Shown here piece after piece: positions 1 to 5,812 of a stretch of 19,434 bases of DNA. The stretch is from JBAZGH01 sp041652935 (GTDB taxonomy: Bacteria; Patescibacteriota; Patescibacteriia; Patescibacteriales; XYC2-FULL-47-12), in contig JBAZGH010000018.1 in NCBI GenBank assembly GCA_041652935.1, positions 1 to 19,434 on the forward strand. The letters run 5' to 3'. The notes under the pieces are model-generated. The model made no database searches and was not told the DNA's origin. It worked only from the letters and a program-made list of their open reading frames with translations. A program made the position numbers and the translations under genes. Position 1 is the stretch's first letter, and the number at the start of each line of letters is the position of its first letter.

Positions 1-46
1 TCAAATATGAAAATTAAGCTGCTTTTTCTTTTTTATATTCATAAAC

Positions 47-75
47 TTGACGAATAATTAATTATTATATATAAT
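47..75 (+). promoter_or_regulatory. Sigma-70-type promoter for the 56-aa ORF
   Basis: TTGACG (47-52), a 17-base spacer and TATAAT (70-75) form a near-consensus vegetative promoter. Transcription would start near base 82, giving a leader of about 36 bases before the ATG at 118. No operator-like palindrome is evident. Confidence 0.6.
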
Positions 76-117
76 GCAATATAAACAAATTTGATCTTTA
101 CAGAAGGGATGTCTATT

Positions 118-288
118 ATGGACACACCAAATAAATCAGACGAACTACCACGCCCAAAAGTAATTCAACTCATTCTTCCTTCCGTCGCTTTAACCGACGG
201 CGCTGAAAAACCAACCGACAAGATTTCTAGCGTCGCATTGCCGCAGACCCTTGTGAGACAACTCATCGCCGCCGGCACTAATAACTAG
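118..288 (+). CDS. Small hypothetical protein, 56 aa
   Basis: I do not recognise this protein. The frame is open from a TTG at 91, but AGAAGGG (102-108) sits 9 bases before the ATG at 118 and a near-consensus promoter lies upstream, so I chose 118. The product is a short, mildly polar peptide with no membrane segment or cysteine. It is richer in proline and alanine, and in G+C, than most nearby genes. A clear Shine-Dalgarno site is unusual for this window, where most AT-rich genes have none; it shares that trait with the epimerase genes and the 197-aa gene. Its stop codon overlaps the stop of the convergent 390-aa gene within one CTAG (285-288). The promoter and ribosome site support a real gene; the function is unknown. 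Confidence 0.6.
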   Translation: MDTPNKSDELPRPKVIQLILPSVALTDGAEKPTDKISSVALPQTLVRQLIAAGTNN

Positions 289-1457
289 GCAATCTCGCTC
301 TCTTCTTGCTCTTTTTCTTTCTTCGTATTCATGCGATCCATAATCCGCAAAACATTGCTGATAACTGGGTCGTTTTTTATTTCCGGGATATTTTCTTCAA
401 TATATTTCCCAACTTCTTCAACTGTAGCGGCAAAATCCTTGTTTTCCGCGGTCATTCCTTCCCTAAAACTCTTTTCGTCCTCTAAAAAATATTTTTTTAA
501 TCCTTCTTCATTTTCCCTCCCCTTTAAAACTTTCCTTATTCTGCTTAAAAGTATTATCCCTGTTTGCGCCTCTAAATCCCCCCTGACCGCACTAACTAAG
601 TCGCCGCGATGCTCGCCGTTTGCTATAGAACTCTGCAGTCCACTAAGATGTTCTTTTTGTAAAATTAAATTGACGTATATCGGTTTCCTTTTTCTGTCCT
701 CGTTATCGTTCACGCTGATTGTCAGGTCTTTTTCCTCTCCAAACCATTTGAATTTATTAGCTATCTCCTCAGCCCTTGAAGTAACGCGGACTTTGCAAAT
801 TAACAGCCGGGCATCATCGCCTTCGCCGAATTTTACCGCAAAATCTTCGTCGCTTCGCGTGCCAGCATCTTTTAAATTTTTCACGCTTATATCATCTCCG
901 CTAAATAATTCATTTATATATTTAGGGTCTTTTAAAACGTGCTCAAAAATTTCTCGAGCGGATTTTTCTTCTTTTGTTTCAGCTTCCTTCTTTTCATTAT
1001 GCGCGATAACCCCATTGATTGAGCGGACTATTCTGCGTAAAAATTCCCTTCCAATCTTGTTTATTCCCTGCATTTTTTTATCATCAAGTATAATATCCAG
1101 TAATTGTTGACGCTGAAAAATTAAATCTTCCGAAGACATTCTCCCTATTTTTTCCGATATATCTCCCATTATTCTTTTTCTTTCTTCTGCGGTTACTGTG
1201 CGCTTCTGCCCGGATAATTCACTTACTCCTCCCGTACTTATGCTGTATTCACTCCAATCATCTGGAATTTTATCTTCTTCTAATCCCAATTCCCGCAACT
1301 CTTTATTTATTTCCAAAGCTTGATTTAAAACCTCTTTCAAAAAATCACTATTATTTTCTATCCCCCTTCTAAATCCTTCCCTGTTCGGTTCTGTTCCTAG
1401 TTGTTCTTTTTTTTGTCTTATTTTTCTTCCGCCATGCGGAAACATTTCATTTAACAT
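285..1457 (-). CDS. Hypothetical charged cytoplasmic protein, 390 aa
   Basis: No family is recognised. The protein is hydrophilic and rich in Lys, Glu and Asp, with no signal peptide or membrane segment. The N-terminal 150 residues look alpha-helical. The middle (about 190-270) alternates short hydrophobic strands with charged turns, for example LLICKVRV and IYVNLILQ, suggesting a small alpha/beta domain. The tail is a charged helix ending in a Lys/Glu-rich stretch. The start at 1457 has no Shine-Dalgarno site; a second ATG lies at 1445. A TATAAT on the minus strand (1475-1480) would start transcription about 10 bases upstream of the ATG, so the message may be nearly leaderless; no good -35 is visible. 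It stands alone and converges on the 56-aa gene. The long uninterrupted frame makes a real gene likely. Confidence 0.75.
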   Translation of the reverse strand: MLNEMFPHGGRKIRQKKEQLGTEPNREGFRRGIENNSDFLKEVLNQALEINKELRELGLEEDKIPDDWSEYSISTGGVSELSGQKRTVTAEERKRIMGDISEKIGRMSSEDLIFQRQQLLDIILDDKKMQGINKIGREFLRRIVRSINGVIAHNEKKEAETKEEKSAREIFEHVLKDPKYINELFSGDDISVKNLKDAGTRSDEDFAVKFGEGDDARLLICKVRVTSRAEEIANKFKWFGEEKDLTISVNDNEDRKRKPIYVNLILQKEHLSGLQSSIANGEHRGDLVSAVRGDLEAQTGIILLSRIRKVLKGRENEEGLKKYFLEDEKSFREGMTAENKDFAATVEEVGKYIEENIPEIKNDPVISNVLRIMDRMNTKKEKEQEESEIA

Positions 1458-1529
1458 ATTTTTTATTAAGATGTATTATATTTATTTAATTCTAACATTT
1501 TATTTTCCACCTAGCAATTATATTCGTAT

Positions 1530-1558
1530 TTGACAAATTTATAAATTATAGTTATTAT
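1530..1558 (+). promoter_or_regulatory. Consensus sigma-70 promoter with no protein gene downstream
   Basis: TTGACA (1530-1535), exactly 17 bases, then TATTAT (1553-1558). This is among the best promoters in the window, yet no plus-strand reading frame of useful length follows. Transcription would start near G1566 and run into the hairpin-rich segment described next. It points away from the 390-aa gene, so it does not serve that gene. Confidence 0.65.
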
Positions 1559-1608
1559 GCATAATGGTTCCTAAATTGCCTCAACCCTGGGGGCCTGGTG
1601 TCCCGTTA

Positions 1609-1638
1609 GCGCCAAGCGACAGTTTGGCGCATTTTTTC
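1609..1638 (+). terminator. Internal hairpin plus T-run
   Basis: GCGCCAA and TTGGCGC form a 7-pair stem with an 8-base loop, followed by ATTTTTT (1631-1637). It may be an early terminator or attenuator for the transcript that starts near 1566. Confidence 0.45.
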
Positions 1639-1740
1639 CAGAAAAGCCTTAATTTTTAGGCTTTCATATATAAGTTCCTTTTTTTCCCCTTCCGATCCCC
1701 TGGGATGGCTACTTCTCGTCTCCTGGGGGATTTTTATAAT

Positions 1741-1770
1741 AAAAAATTCCGAATTTTCGGAACTTTTTTT
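1741..1770. terminator. Bidirectional intrinsic terminator
   Basis: TTCCGA (1747-1752) and TCGGAA (1757-1762) form a stem with a 4-base loop. A T-run follows on the plus strand (1764-1770) and an A-run precedes it (1741-1746), which is a T-run on the minus strand. It can end both the candidate RNA and the lexA operon arriving from the other side. Confidence 0.6.
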
Positions 1771-1793
1771 ATTTTTAAATTTTAATCCTATCT

Positions 1794-1988
1794 TTAACGA
1801 TTAACATTTTCAAAAAAATATTTTAAATTACCCCGCATCCAATAATTAAAATCATTCTCTAATAACTTCATAAATTCATTAAAATTCCTTTTTTTCGGCT
1901 TTATACTGTTAGCGCGGCAACTGTCTAAATAAAGTTTTCTTATTTTAGTTTGGCTGATTGTATTAGTTGTGTTTTTCATATATTTCAC
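1794..1988 (-). CDS. Small hypothetical protein co-transcribed with lexA, 64 aa
   Basis: The family is unknown. The product is basic and probably all helical, with aromatic residues toward the C-terminus and no membrane segment. The start is a GTG three bases after the lexA stop codon; an in-frame ATG at 1979 would shorten it by three residues. This spacing implies translational coupling to lexA and shared control by the lexA promoter, so the gene should respond to DNA damage if lexA does (inference). A bidirectional terminator lies about 30 bases beyond its stop, closing a two-gene unit. Small SOS-induced proteins next to lexA are cell-division inhibitors in some bacteria (YneA in Bacillus), but those usually have a membrane segment, which this one lacks. 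I assign no function. Confidence 0.6.
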   Translation of the reverse strand: MKYMKNTTNTISQTKIRKLYLDSCRANSIKPKKRNFNEFMKLLENDFNYWMRGNLKYFFENVNR

Positions 1989-1991
1989 AAT

Positions 1992-2576
1992 TTAGTATTT
2001 CCGCACCACCCCCTTAACCACCCCGCCTATTTTTAATTCCCCGATGGGTTTTATTAAGGGATAATTTTTATTGGCTGGTTTTAAAACAATTTTGTTATTT
2101 TGTTTTTCATAATATTTCATTGTCCATTCGTGGTCTACTTCAGCAATAACTATATCTCCAATTCTGGGAGTCTGTCCTTGGCGGACAATAACTATATCAC
2201 CCTCGTTAATTCCGGCCCCCACCATTGAGTCGCCGTTCACTTCTAATAAATAAGTCTTATCTTTTTCCTCTATTAAATATTCGTCCAAACTTATCGCTTC
2301 TCCATGTACTTGTTCTGTGTCGGTTGGCATCCCGGCCTGGATATTTCCAATCAATCTAATCCCCAGCATATCCGCTCCGGCGATTAAATGGCCGCTTTCG
2401 TCTTTATTTACCAACCCCTCGTCAATAAATTTGCTAATCACTTTTGAGACTGCGTTTTTAGATTTAAACCCGAATATTTCCAGCATCTCCGCATAGGACG
2501 GCAGCCGCCTGCTTCGCTGGAAAAATTTCATAAAGCTATGTTTGTAATTGTCGTATTTTTCTTTGGACATAGGCAT
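1992..2576 (-). CDS. lexA: LexA family SOS repressor, 194 aa
   Basis: LexA represses DNA-damage genes and inactivates itself when RecA filaments trigger its cleavage. Residues 1-65 form the winged helix-turn-helix DNA-binding domain. Residues 72-194 form the S24 peptidase domain. The self-cleavage site is Ala81-Gly82, in the motif IQAG. The catalytic serine is Ser117, in GDSM, and the general-base lysine is Lys154, in TMKYY. The length is close to that of typical LexA (about 200 aa). The start at 2576 has no Shine-Dalgarno site, and an alternative Met lies two codons in. A strong promoter with a GAAC-N4-GTAC box in its spacer lies 209 bases upstream, as expected for autoregulation. The 64-aa gene follows 3 bases after the stop. 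All catalytic residues are present, so self-cleavage should work. Confidence 0.93.
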   Translation of the reverse strand: MPMSKEKYDNYKHSFMKFFQRSRRLPSYAEMLEIFGFKSKNAVSKVISKFIDEGLVNKDESGHLIAGADMLGIRLIGNIQAGMPTDTEQVHGEAISLDEYLIEEKDKTYLLEVNGDSMVGAGINEGDIVIVRQGQTPRIGDIVIAEVDHEWTMKYYEKQNNKIVLKPANKNYPLIKPIGELKIGGVVKGVVRKY

Positions 2577-2778
2577 TAGTTAAAAGTTAAAAAGTTATTT
2601 AGTGTTGTGAGGAGCGCTCCGCCCCGAGCTTTGTCTTGCCGGAGCGGAGCAAGCGGATGATGAAATGATTATAATCCCTAATAAATAATTTTATGGATTA
2701 ATTTTCATTCCTCCTCATGTCCGCTTTATTTATGAGCAAATATGCTTGCCCCGTTCTACGGGGCTTTTCCCCATCTTT
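2577..2778 (-). promoter_or_regulatory. Long structured lexA leader
   Basis: About 200 bases separate the predicted start of transcription from the lexA ATG. Read on the minus strand, the leader holds GCCCCGT/ACGGGGC (2764-2748, 3-base loop). An upstream GGGG (2772-2769) could instead pair with the same CCCC. Further on, AAGCGGA can pair with TCCGCTT about 60 bases later, enclosing ATGAAA/TTTCAT and AATCC/GGATT pairings. That makes one long imperfect hairpin whose ascending arm contains AGGAGG. A tiny frame, ATG with four more codons, follows AGGAGG by one base, too close for normal initiation. On the plus strand the first hairpin is followed by TTTT and could be a weak terminator. No known riboswitch is recognised. 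Confidence 0.35.
2611..2656. repeat. GC-rich nested palindrome
   Basis: GCTCCGC and GCGGAGC flank a short core, and CTTGC/GCAAG pairs overlap them. The block stands out in AT-rich DNA and resembles the small GC-rich intergenic palindromes seen elsewhere in this window. It falls inside the lexA leader. Confidence 0.5.
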
Positions 2779-2784
2779 AATTTA

Positions 2785-2813
2785 AGTATAGTGTACATTT
2801 GTTCACTTGTCAA
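2785..2813 (-). promoter_or_regulatory. Sigma-70 promoter of lexA
   Basis: On the minus strand TTGACA (2813-2808), 17 bases, then TATACT (2790-2785). It is a near-perfect vegetative promoter pointing at lexA. Transcription would start near 2778. Confidence 0.75.
2793..2804 (-). promoter_or_regulatory. Candidate LexA operator (SOS box)
   Basis: GAACAAATGTAC on the minus strand lies wholly within the spacer of the lexA promoter. The Gram-positive-type SOS box has the core GAAC-N4-GTTC; this differs by one base in the second half-site. A LexA dimer here would block RNA polymerase, giving the usual negative autoregulation. Position and sequence agree; binding is inferred. Confidence 0.55.
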
Positions 2814-2830
2814 TAGCAACTTATCCACAA

Positions 2831-2875
2831 AATAAAAATCACCGCAGGGATCCTAAACTTGCGGCGATTTTTCTA
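2831..2875. terminator. Bidirectional terminator downstream of hup
   Basis: ATCACCGCA (2838-2846) and TGCGGCGAT (2860-2868) form a 9-pair stem with one wobble pair. A-rich DNA on the left is a T-run on the minus strand, and TTTTTCT follows on the plus strand. It ends hup transcription about 60 bases past the hup stop and insulates the lexA promoter. Confidence 0.75.
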
Positions 2876-2925
2876 ATGTTTTTGTTTTTACTTATACTCA
2901 ACTTCCTATCGTAAGAAAGGGTGCA

Positions 2926-3207
2926 TTATAATACTGCGTCTTTTGCGGCTTTTGCTACTCTGAACTTTACAACAGTTTTAGCAGGAATCTTAATTTCTTC
3001 TCCAGTGGCCGGATTGCGTCCCATGCGGGCTTTACGGTCAACTTTAACTAATTTTCCTACACCCGGAATAACAAATTCTCCGCTTGACTTTACTTCCTTG
3101 TAAGCCATTGCGGTTAATTGCTCAAAAAAGTTAGTTACCTCTTTTTTGCTCATGCCAGTTGCCTCTGCCATGGCGTTCAACAATTGGCCTTTAGTCATCT
3201 TTGCCAT
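2926..3207 (-). CDS. hup: HU family DNA-binding protein, 93 aa
   Basis: HU is a dimeric nucleoid protein that bends DNA with little sequence preference. The N-terminal half is helical (MTKGQLLNAMAEATGMSKKE). It is followed by the beta-sheet platform and the hallmark DNA-binding arm GRNPATGEEIKIPA near residues 63-76, with the invariant Pro that intercalates between bases. The length is normal for the family (about 90 aa). The start at 3207 fits the family N-terminus; no Shine-Dalgarno site is present. A TATAAT on the minus strand (3232-3227) could give a very short leader, but no convincing -35 is seen. The gene is monocistronic and ends in a strong hairpin terminator. HU cannot be told from IHF subunits with certainty, but the arm sequence favours HU. 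Confidence 0.95.
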   Translation of the reverse strand: MAKMTKGQLLNAMAEATGMSKKEVTNFFEQLTAMAYKEVKSSGEFVIPGVGKLVKVDRKARMGRNPATGEEIKIPAKTVVKFRVAKAAKDAVL

Positions 3208-3240
3208 AATTTTTTTAATTTAGTAAATTATATATTCTTG

Positions 3241-3307
3241 CAAATTACAAATCTTTTACAATTTTACAAAATTGGCATTTGTATATTTGTGCTTAATTTG
3301 TAATTTG
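3241..3307. repeat. 12-base perfect inverted repeat upstream of hup
   Basis: CAAATTACAAAT (3241-3252) and ATTTGTAATTTG (3296-3307) are exact inverse complements 43 bases apart. The 14-base core ATTTGTATATTTGT (3277-3290) recurs exactly at 11819-11832, upstream of pilM. It probably belongs to the window's set of intergenic palindromes; a regulatory role for hup is possible but unsupported. The rest of 3308-3433 is AT-rich with nothing I can name. Confidence 0.4.
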
Positions 3308-3433
3308 TAATGATAAAGTTATTCACACCCTATAAAAACCTAATAAAATAGTAACATATTTTAAAAAACCCTACAAATTATTAAATATTCGTATATTCCC
3401 TAATTTGGAAACTATCGGCGGTTATCTAATTAA

Positions 3434-3470
3434 CCTGCCCGCCCAATCGCGTAGTGAAATGGGAGGGTAA
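3434..3470. repeat. Small GC-rich palindrome, CCTGCCC family
   Basis: Starts CCTGCCCGCC and ends ATGGGAGGGTAA, forming an imperfect stem around a GTAG-containing loop. Its layout matches the element at 11842-11878 almost base for base at both ends, and a short form occurs at 17682-17702. Confidence 0.5.
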
Positions 3471-3483
3471 ATTCGTAAGGATA

Positions 3484-3538
3484 ATAAAAAAAGTCCTGCC
3501 AGTTCCTATGTCGTATAGACATGTGAACCAGCAGGACA
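3484..3538 (-). terminator. Strong terminator of the epimerase operon
   Basis: GTCCTGC (minus strand, 3537-3531) pairs with GCAGGAC (3499-3493), extended inward by GGTTC/GGAAC and ATGTC/GACAT. It forms one long stem followed by seven T on the minus strand. It lies 24 bases past the stop of the second epimerase gene. Confidence 0.85.
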
Positions 3539-3561
3539 TTATCTTCTTGTCTTTGGTAAGC

Positions 3562-4479
3562 TTATCCCCTGCGCTCCGCCTCTTCCTTTTGATCCTCCAG
3601 GGGAAGGGGAACGATTCCCGCCGTTTGCAGGATTACAACAGACTCCACCAAAATCACCTCAAATGGCTGAGGTGCACTATGGCCAGCGGCGATATCCGAG
3701 AGAACTCTGGCCGTCTTCTCTGAGAATACCTCGATTACGACCGGCCCTTCGTAGCCGATCTCGTCCAAAGCGGCCGCGACCTTGCGCCAGTCAATATTTC
3801 CCCAACCGATAATGTTGCGGAAGGTGTCAGAGACATGTAGATAGGTCAGCCACTTCTTCACGGCGATAATGCATTTGTACAATCCATCCGGTTCGTTGCG
3901 ATCGGCGTGGTAAGTGTCAAGATGCAAGCCAAGAAGCTCACATCCGACCTTTTCCAGAATGGCAATGACGTTTTTGACTGTTCCGATAACCCTGTCTTCC
4001 TGCTTGTCCGAGCGCTCTATGTGCCGCAACGGCTCCAGATGGAAACAAACCCAATATTTCTCGGCAATTTCCGCCACTTTGCGGACGAAATCAGTAGCGG
4101 CTTCCATGGTTCCTTCGCCCAAAATTTTAATGGCCCAGGGACCGGTAATACCGTGGCAGACCACGCCGGCTTTGAAAAAATCTTTAGCGAGAACCGCCGC
4201 CTCAACCAGCTTTTTCAGCGCTTCATCCCTTCCGTCTCCCAAAGGATTGATGTCGCCGAAGAACATACACAGGGCGACCTCCATGTCGGTCTCTTTGAAC
4301 GCGCTAATCAAATCCCGATGGGGAATCTGAATCAGCGGAACCGGAATTTCCACGATCCGGACACCCTTGGCTTTGCAGGCCAAGAGGAATTTCTTGAATT
4401 CCGCCAAGTTGTTAATGAATCCACTCCACCCCAGTGAGTGGAATCCGAGCTTTCGTTTCTTTCTGCTTTTGTTCGTCAC
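3562..4479 (-). CDS. Ketose 3-epimerase-like TIM-barrel enzyme, 305 aa
   Basis: The protein belongs to the xylose isomerase-like TIM-barrel superfamily. It conserves every key residue known in D-tagatose/D-psicose 3-epimerase: metal ligands Glu149 (HLEP), Asp188 (HLDTYH), His215 (YLHVSD) and Glu250 (VVIE), plus substrate-binding Glu155, His191 and Arg221 at the right spacings. Such enzymes use Mn2+ or Co2+ to epimerise C3 of ketoses in the cytoplasm. The exact substrate cannot be read from sequence. The start is a GTG at 4479, with AGGAG 7 bases upstream; that AGGAG overlaps the stop codon of the preceding epimerase gene, so translation is probably coupled. The last 30 residues are an extra, charged tail. 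At about 50% G+C in sampled stretches it differs from the AT-rich genes around it, suggesting transfer. Confidence 0.8.
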   Translation of the reverse strand: MTNKSRKKRKLGFHSLGWSGFINNLAEFKKFLLACKAKGVRIVEIPVPLIQIPHRDLISAFKETDMEVALCMFFGDINPLGDGRDEALKKLVEAAVLAKDFFKAGVVCHGITGPWAIKILGEGTMEAATDFVRKVAEIAEKYWVCFHLEPLRHIERSDKQEDRVIGTVKNVIAILEKVGCELLGLHLDTYHADRNEPDGLYKCIIAVKKWLTYLHVSDTFRNIIGWGNIDWRKVAAALDEIGYEGPVVIEVFSEKTARVLSDIAAGHSAPQPFEVILVESVVILQTAGIVPLPLEDQKEEAERRG

Positions 4480-4489
4480 GTTCTTTCTC

Positions 4490-5422
4490 CTATTCTTCTC
4501 TCTGGCCCATAATGGTCGGCAAACCCAGCCAGCCTCTCAAAATATTCAAATCCTCTTCCGCAGCCGCGAGATTGCCATACCCCGAACCGCCCGGCATCGC
4601 TTGCATGGCCTCGTCTAAAACAGTTTCATCGTCTGTTTGCGGCGGACGGTACGGCTCAAGGCAGATGGGTAAATGACCCAACCCGAACCCGGCCAATTGT
4701 TCGATGTGAGTTTCAAGGTTAAAATGTCCGGCATTGAGAGCCACCGTTCTGCTTTCCATCCCACGAACAAATGTGTTCTTGATGTGAACCGCGCCAATTA
4801 TTTGATGGCACATTTTGGTCATCTTTTCAGCCACTTCACTGCTGCAGCTCCCCGCCAGACGAACTGCGTTGATGATTTCTGGCGCGAACCCGAGATTCCC
4901 GATGTCTATAAGCAGCCGGATTCGCGGATCTTTCAGCTCTTTGGATAATGCCAGCACTTCCATTGGCGTCGGGCAGTATGTCGCCGGTTCGTTCTCCACT
5001 ACGAGAACAAAATCTTCCGGCAGAATCTCCAACACTTTCCGGAAGAACGACAAAACATATTCCCAGCCAAACTGAATGTCTTTCTCGCGGAAGCCGGCGA
5101 ACGCTCGGATTATTTTCGTGCCAAAATGCGGCGCCAATACGACCAACCGCTTGCAATCTTCAATTTGAGCGTCGGCTTGCTGCGAATTACTCAAGCAACA
5201 CTCTCCCAAATTGGCCGCCAAGAGTTCCACTCTCGTCCCGATCCGGCGAAAAGAATCAGCGATTTCCAGCGCGTGGCTGGGAGTTATATTCTTGACCCCG
5301 ACGCCGTCCACGGTCCGAATCTGGACAGCCCTTATTCTGTACTCTTCGCACCATTTGAGCTGTGTTTCCAGATCCAAAGCAATTTCGTCTGAAATAATGC
5401 CAATCTTTCTTTCCATGTTCAT
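4490..5422 (-). CDS. Sugar phosphate isomerase/epimerase family protein, 310 aa
   Basis: A second xylose isomerase-like TIM barrel, distantly related to its neighbour. Candidate metal ligands occur in order: Glu143 (VVENEP), Asp173 (LLIDIGN), His213 (AVHIKN) and Glu256 (CLEPYR). The barrel spans about residues 5-260, followed by a 50-residue tail rich in Gly, Ala and Leu. The family includes sugar epimerases, inosose isomerases and dehydratases, so the reaction is unassigned. The first ATG (5422) has AAGGA 9 bases upstream; another ATG follows two codons later. It is first in a two-gene unit: its stop is 10 bases before the next start. A promoter with an operator-like palindrome lies about 105 bases upstream, so the pair is probably inducible. 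Base composition again sets it apart from the pilus and housekeeping genes. Confidence 0.78.
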   Translation of the reverse strand: MNMERKIGIISDEIALDLETQLKWCEEYRIRAVQIRTVDGVGVKNITPSHALEIADSFRRIGTRVELLAANLGECCLSNSQQADAQIEDCKRLVVLAPHFGTKIIRAFAGFREKDIQFGWEYVLSFFRKVLEILPEDFVLVVENEPATYCPTPMEVLALSKELKDPRIRLLIDIGNLGFAPEIINAVRLAGSCSSEVAEKMTKMCHQIIGAVHIKNTFVRGMESRTVALNAGHFNLETHIEQLAGFGLGHLPICLEPYRPPQTDDETVLDEAMQAMPGGSGYGNLAAAEEDLNILRGWLGLPTIMGQREE

Positions 5423-5513
5423 GGCTCATTTTCCTTTCTTTTTCTCGTTGATGGTAAGACTCCTTAATCGTCAACAAATTTCCCTGTCCTGCCCCTTTCT
5501 TTTGCAAAGATCG

Positions 5514-5530
5514 CGATGTTTTAAACATCG
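5514..5530 (-). promoter_or_regulatory. Operator-like perfect palindrome at the epimerase start of transcription
   Basis: CGATGTTT and AAACATCG flank a single central base. The palindrome begins 5 bases after the -10 and covers the expected start of transcription, where a bound repressor would stop RNA polymerase. No repressor gene adjoins it, so the regulator is unknown. Confidence 0.5.
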
Positions 5531-5534
5531 ACTT

Positions 5535-5563
5535 ATCATACATATTTTATATAATTCTGTCAA
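5535..5563 (-). promoter_or_regulatory. Sigma-70 promoter of the epimerase operon
   Basis: On the minus strand TTGACA (5563-5558), 17 bases, then TATGAT (5540-5535). It is near consensus. Transcription should begin near 5528, leaving a leader of roughly 105 bases. Confidence 0.7.
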
Positions 5564-5666
5564 ACTATTCGCGGCATTCGCACAGTTATCGGTCAATAAT
5601 AAACTAGTTGTAAGTTATAAACCTGCTTGTCGGCAGATAAGTTCTAAAATTCTGCAACTTAGAACT

Positions 5667-5708
5667 GTTACGTGTTATGCGTTATGCGTTACGTGTTATG
5701 CGTTATGC
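5667..5708. repeat. Heptad repeat tract, six 7-base units
   Basis: Units in order: GTTACGT, GTTATGC, GTTATGC, GTTACGT, GTTATGC, GTTATGC, so a 21-base block is duplicated exactly. The tract ends 7 bases before the extended -10 of the pilB promoter and fills the place of its -35. Confidence 0.85.
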
Positions 5709-5715
5709 GGAAAAA

Positions 5716-5726
5716 TATGTTATAAT
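5716..5726 (+). promoter_or_regulatory. Extended -10 promoter of pilB
   Basis: TATGTTATAAT contains TG, one base, then TATAAT, the extended -10 form that needs little -35. The identical 11 bases precede pilM at 11795-11805. The predicted start, near 5733, leaves a leader of about 80 AT-rich bases. Confidence 0.55.
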
Positions 5727-5812
5727 AACTAAAAGTTGAAAACTTATTTTTATTTTAATAAGTTTCAAAATGACTTTCAAACTTTTTACTTTTTAACTTT
5801 TTAACTAATTGA

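Larger units (their letters stand above)
1566..1772 (+). ncRNA. Candidate structured non-coding RNA
   Basis: A GC-rich, hairpin-dense segment lies in AT-rich DNA behind a consensus promoter, and no coding frame covers it. Hairpins visible in order: GCGCCAA (1609-1615) with TTGGCGC (1624-1630), followed by six T; AAAGCCT (1643-1649) with AGGCTTT (1658-1664); ATCCCCTGGGA (1695-1705) with TCCTGGGGGAT (1721-1731), 11 pairs including two G-U, followed by five T; and TTCCGA (1747-1752) with TCGGAA (1757-1762), followed by seven T. CCCTGGGGG (1585-1593) can also pair with 1696-1704, competing with the 1721-1731 arm. GTTCC near the 5' end (1567-1571) and AAGTTCC (1672-1678) can both pair with GGAAC at 1759-1763. 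The RNA could be about 70 or about 200 bases long. It does not match the 6S, tmRNA or SRP RNA features I know. Confidence 0.5.

Noticed and set aside
331..1110. A 259-aa plus-strand reading frame opposite the 390-aa gene
   Set aside because: It is the antisense shadow of the minus-strand gene: Ser/Phe/Leu-rich low-complexity translation, no ribosome site and no plausible domain.
1566..1772. 6S RNA, tmRNA or SRP RNA
   Set aside because: I could not find the long single hairpin with a central bubble of 6S, the tRNA-like ends of tmRNA, or the GGAAG-type SRP tip in the right structural context. Left as an unassigned candidate RNA.
2701..2725. A leader peptide gene behind AGGAGG in the lexA leader
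   Set aside because: Only one base separates AGGAGG from the ATG and the frame has five codons; too weak to call.
3907..5392. Several long plus-strand frames across the epimerase genes
   Set aside because: They arise because the GC-rich coding sequence leaves other frames open. The minus frames carry the conserved TIM-barrel motifs and Shine-Dalgarno sites.
5667..5708. CRISPR-like array
   Set aside because: The 7- and 21-base units are contiguous with no spacers and no cas genes are present; it is a simple tandem repeat. The same applies to 17876-17924.
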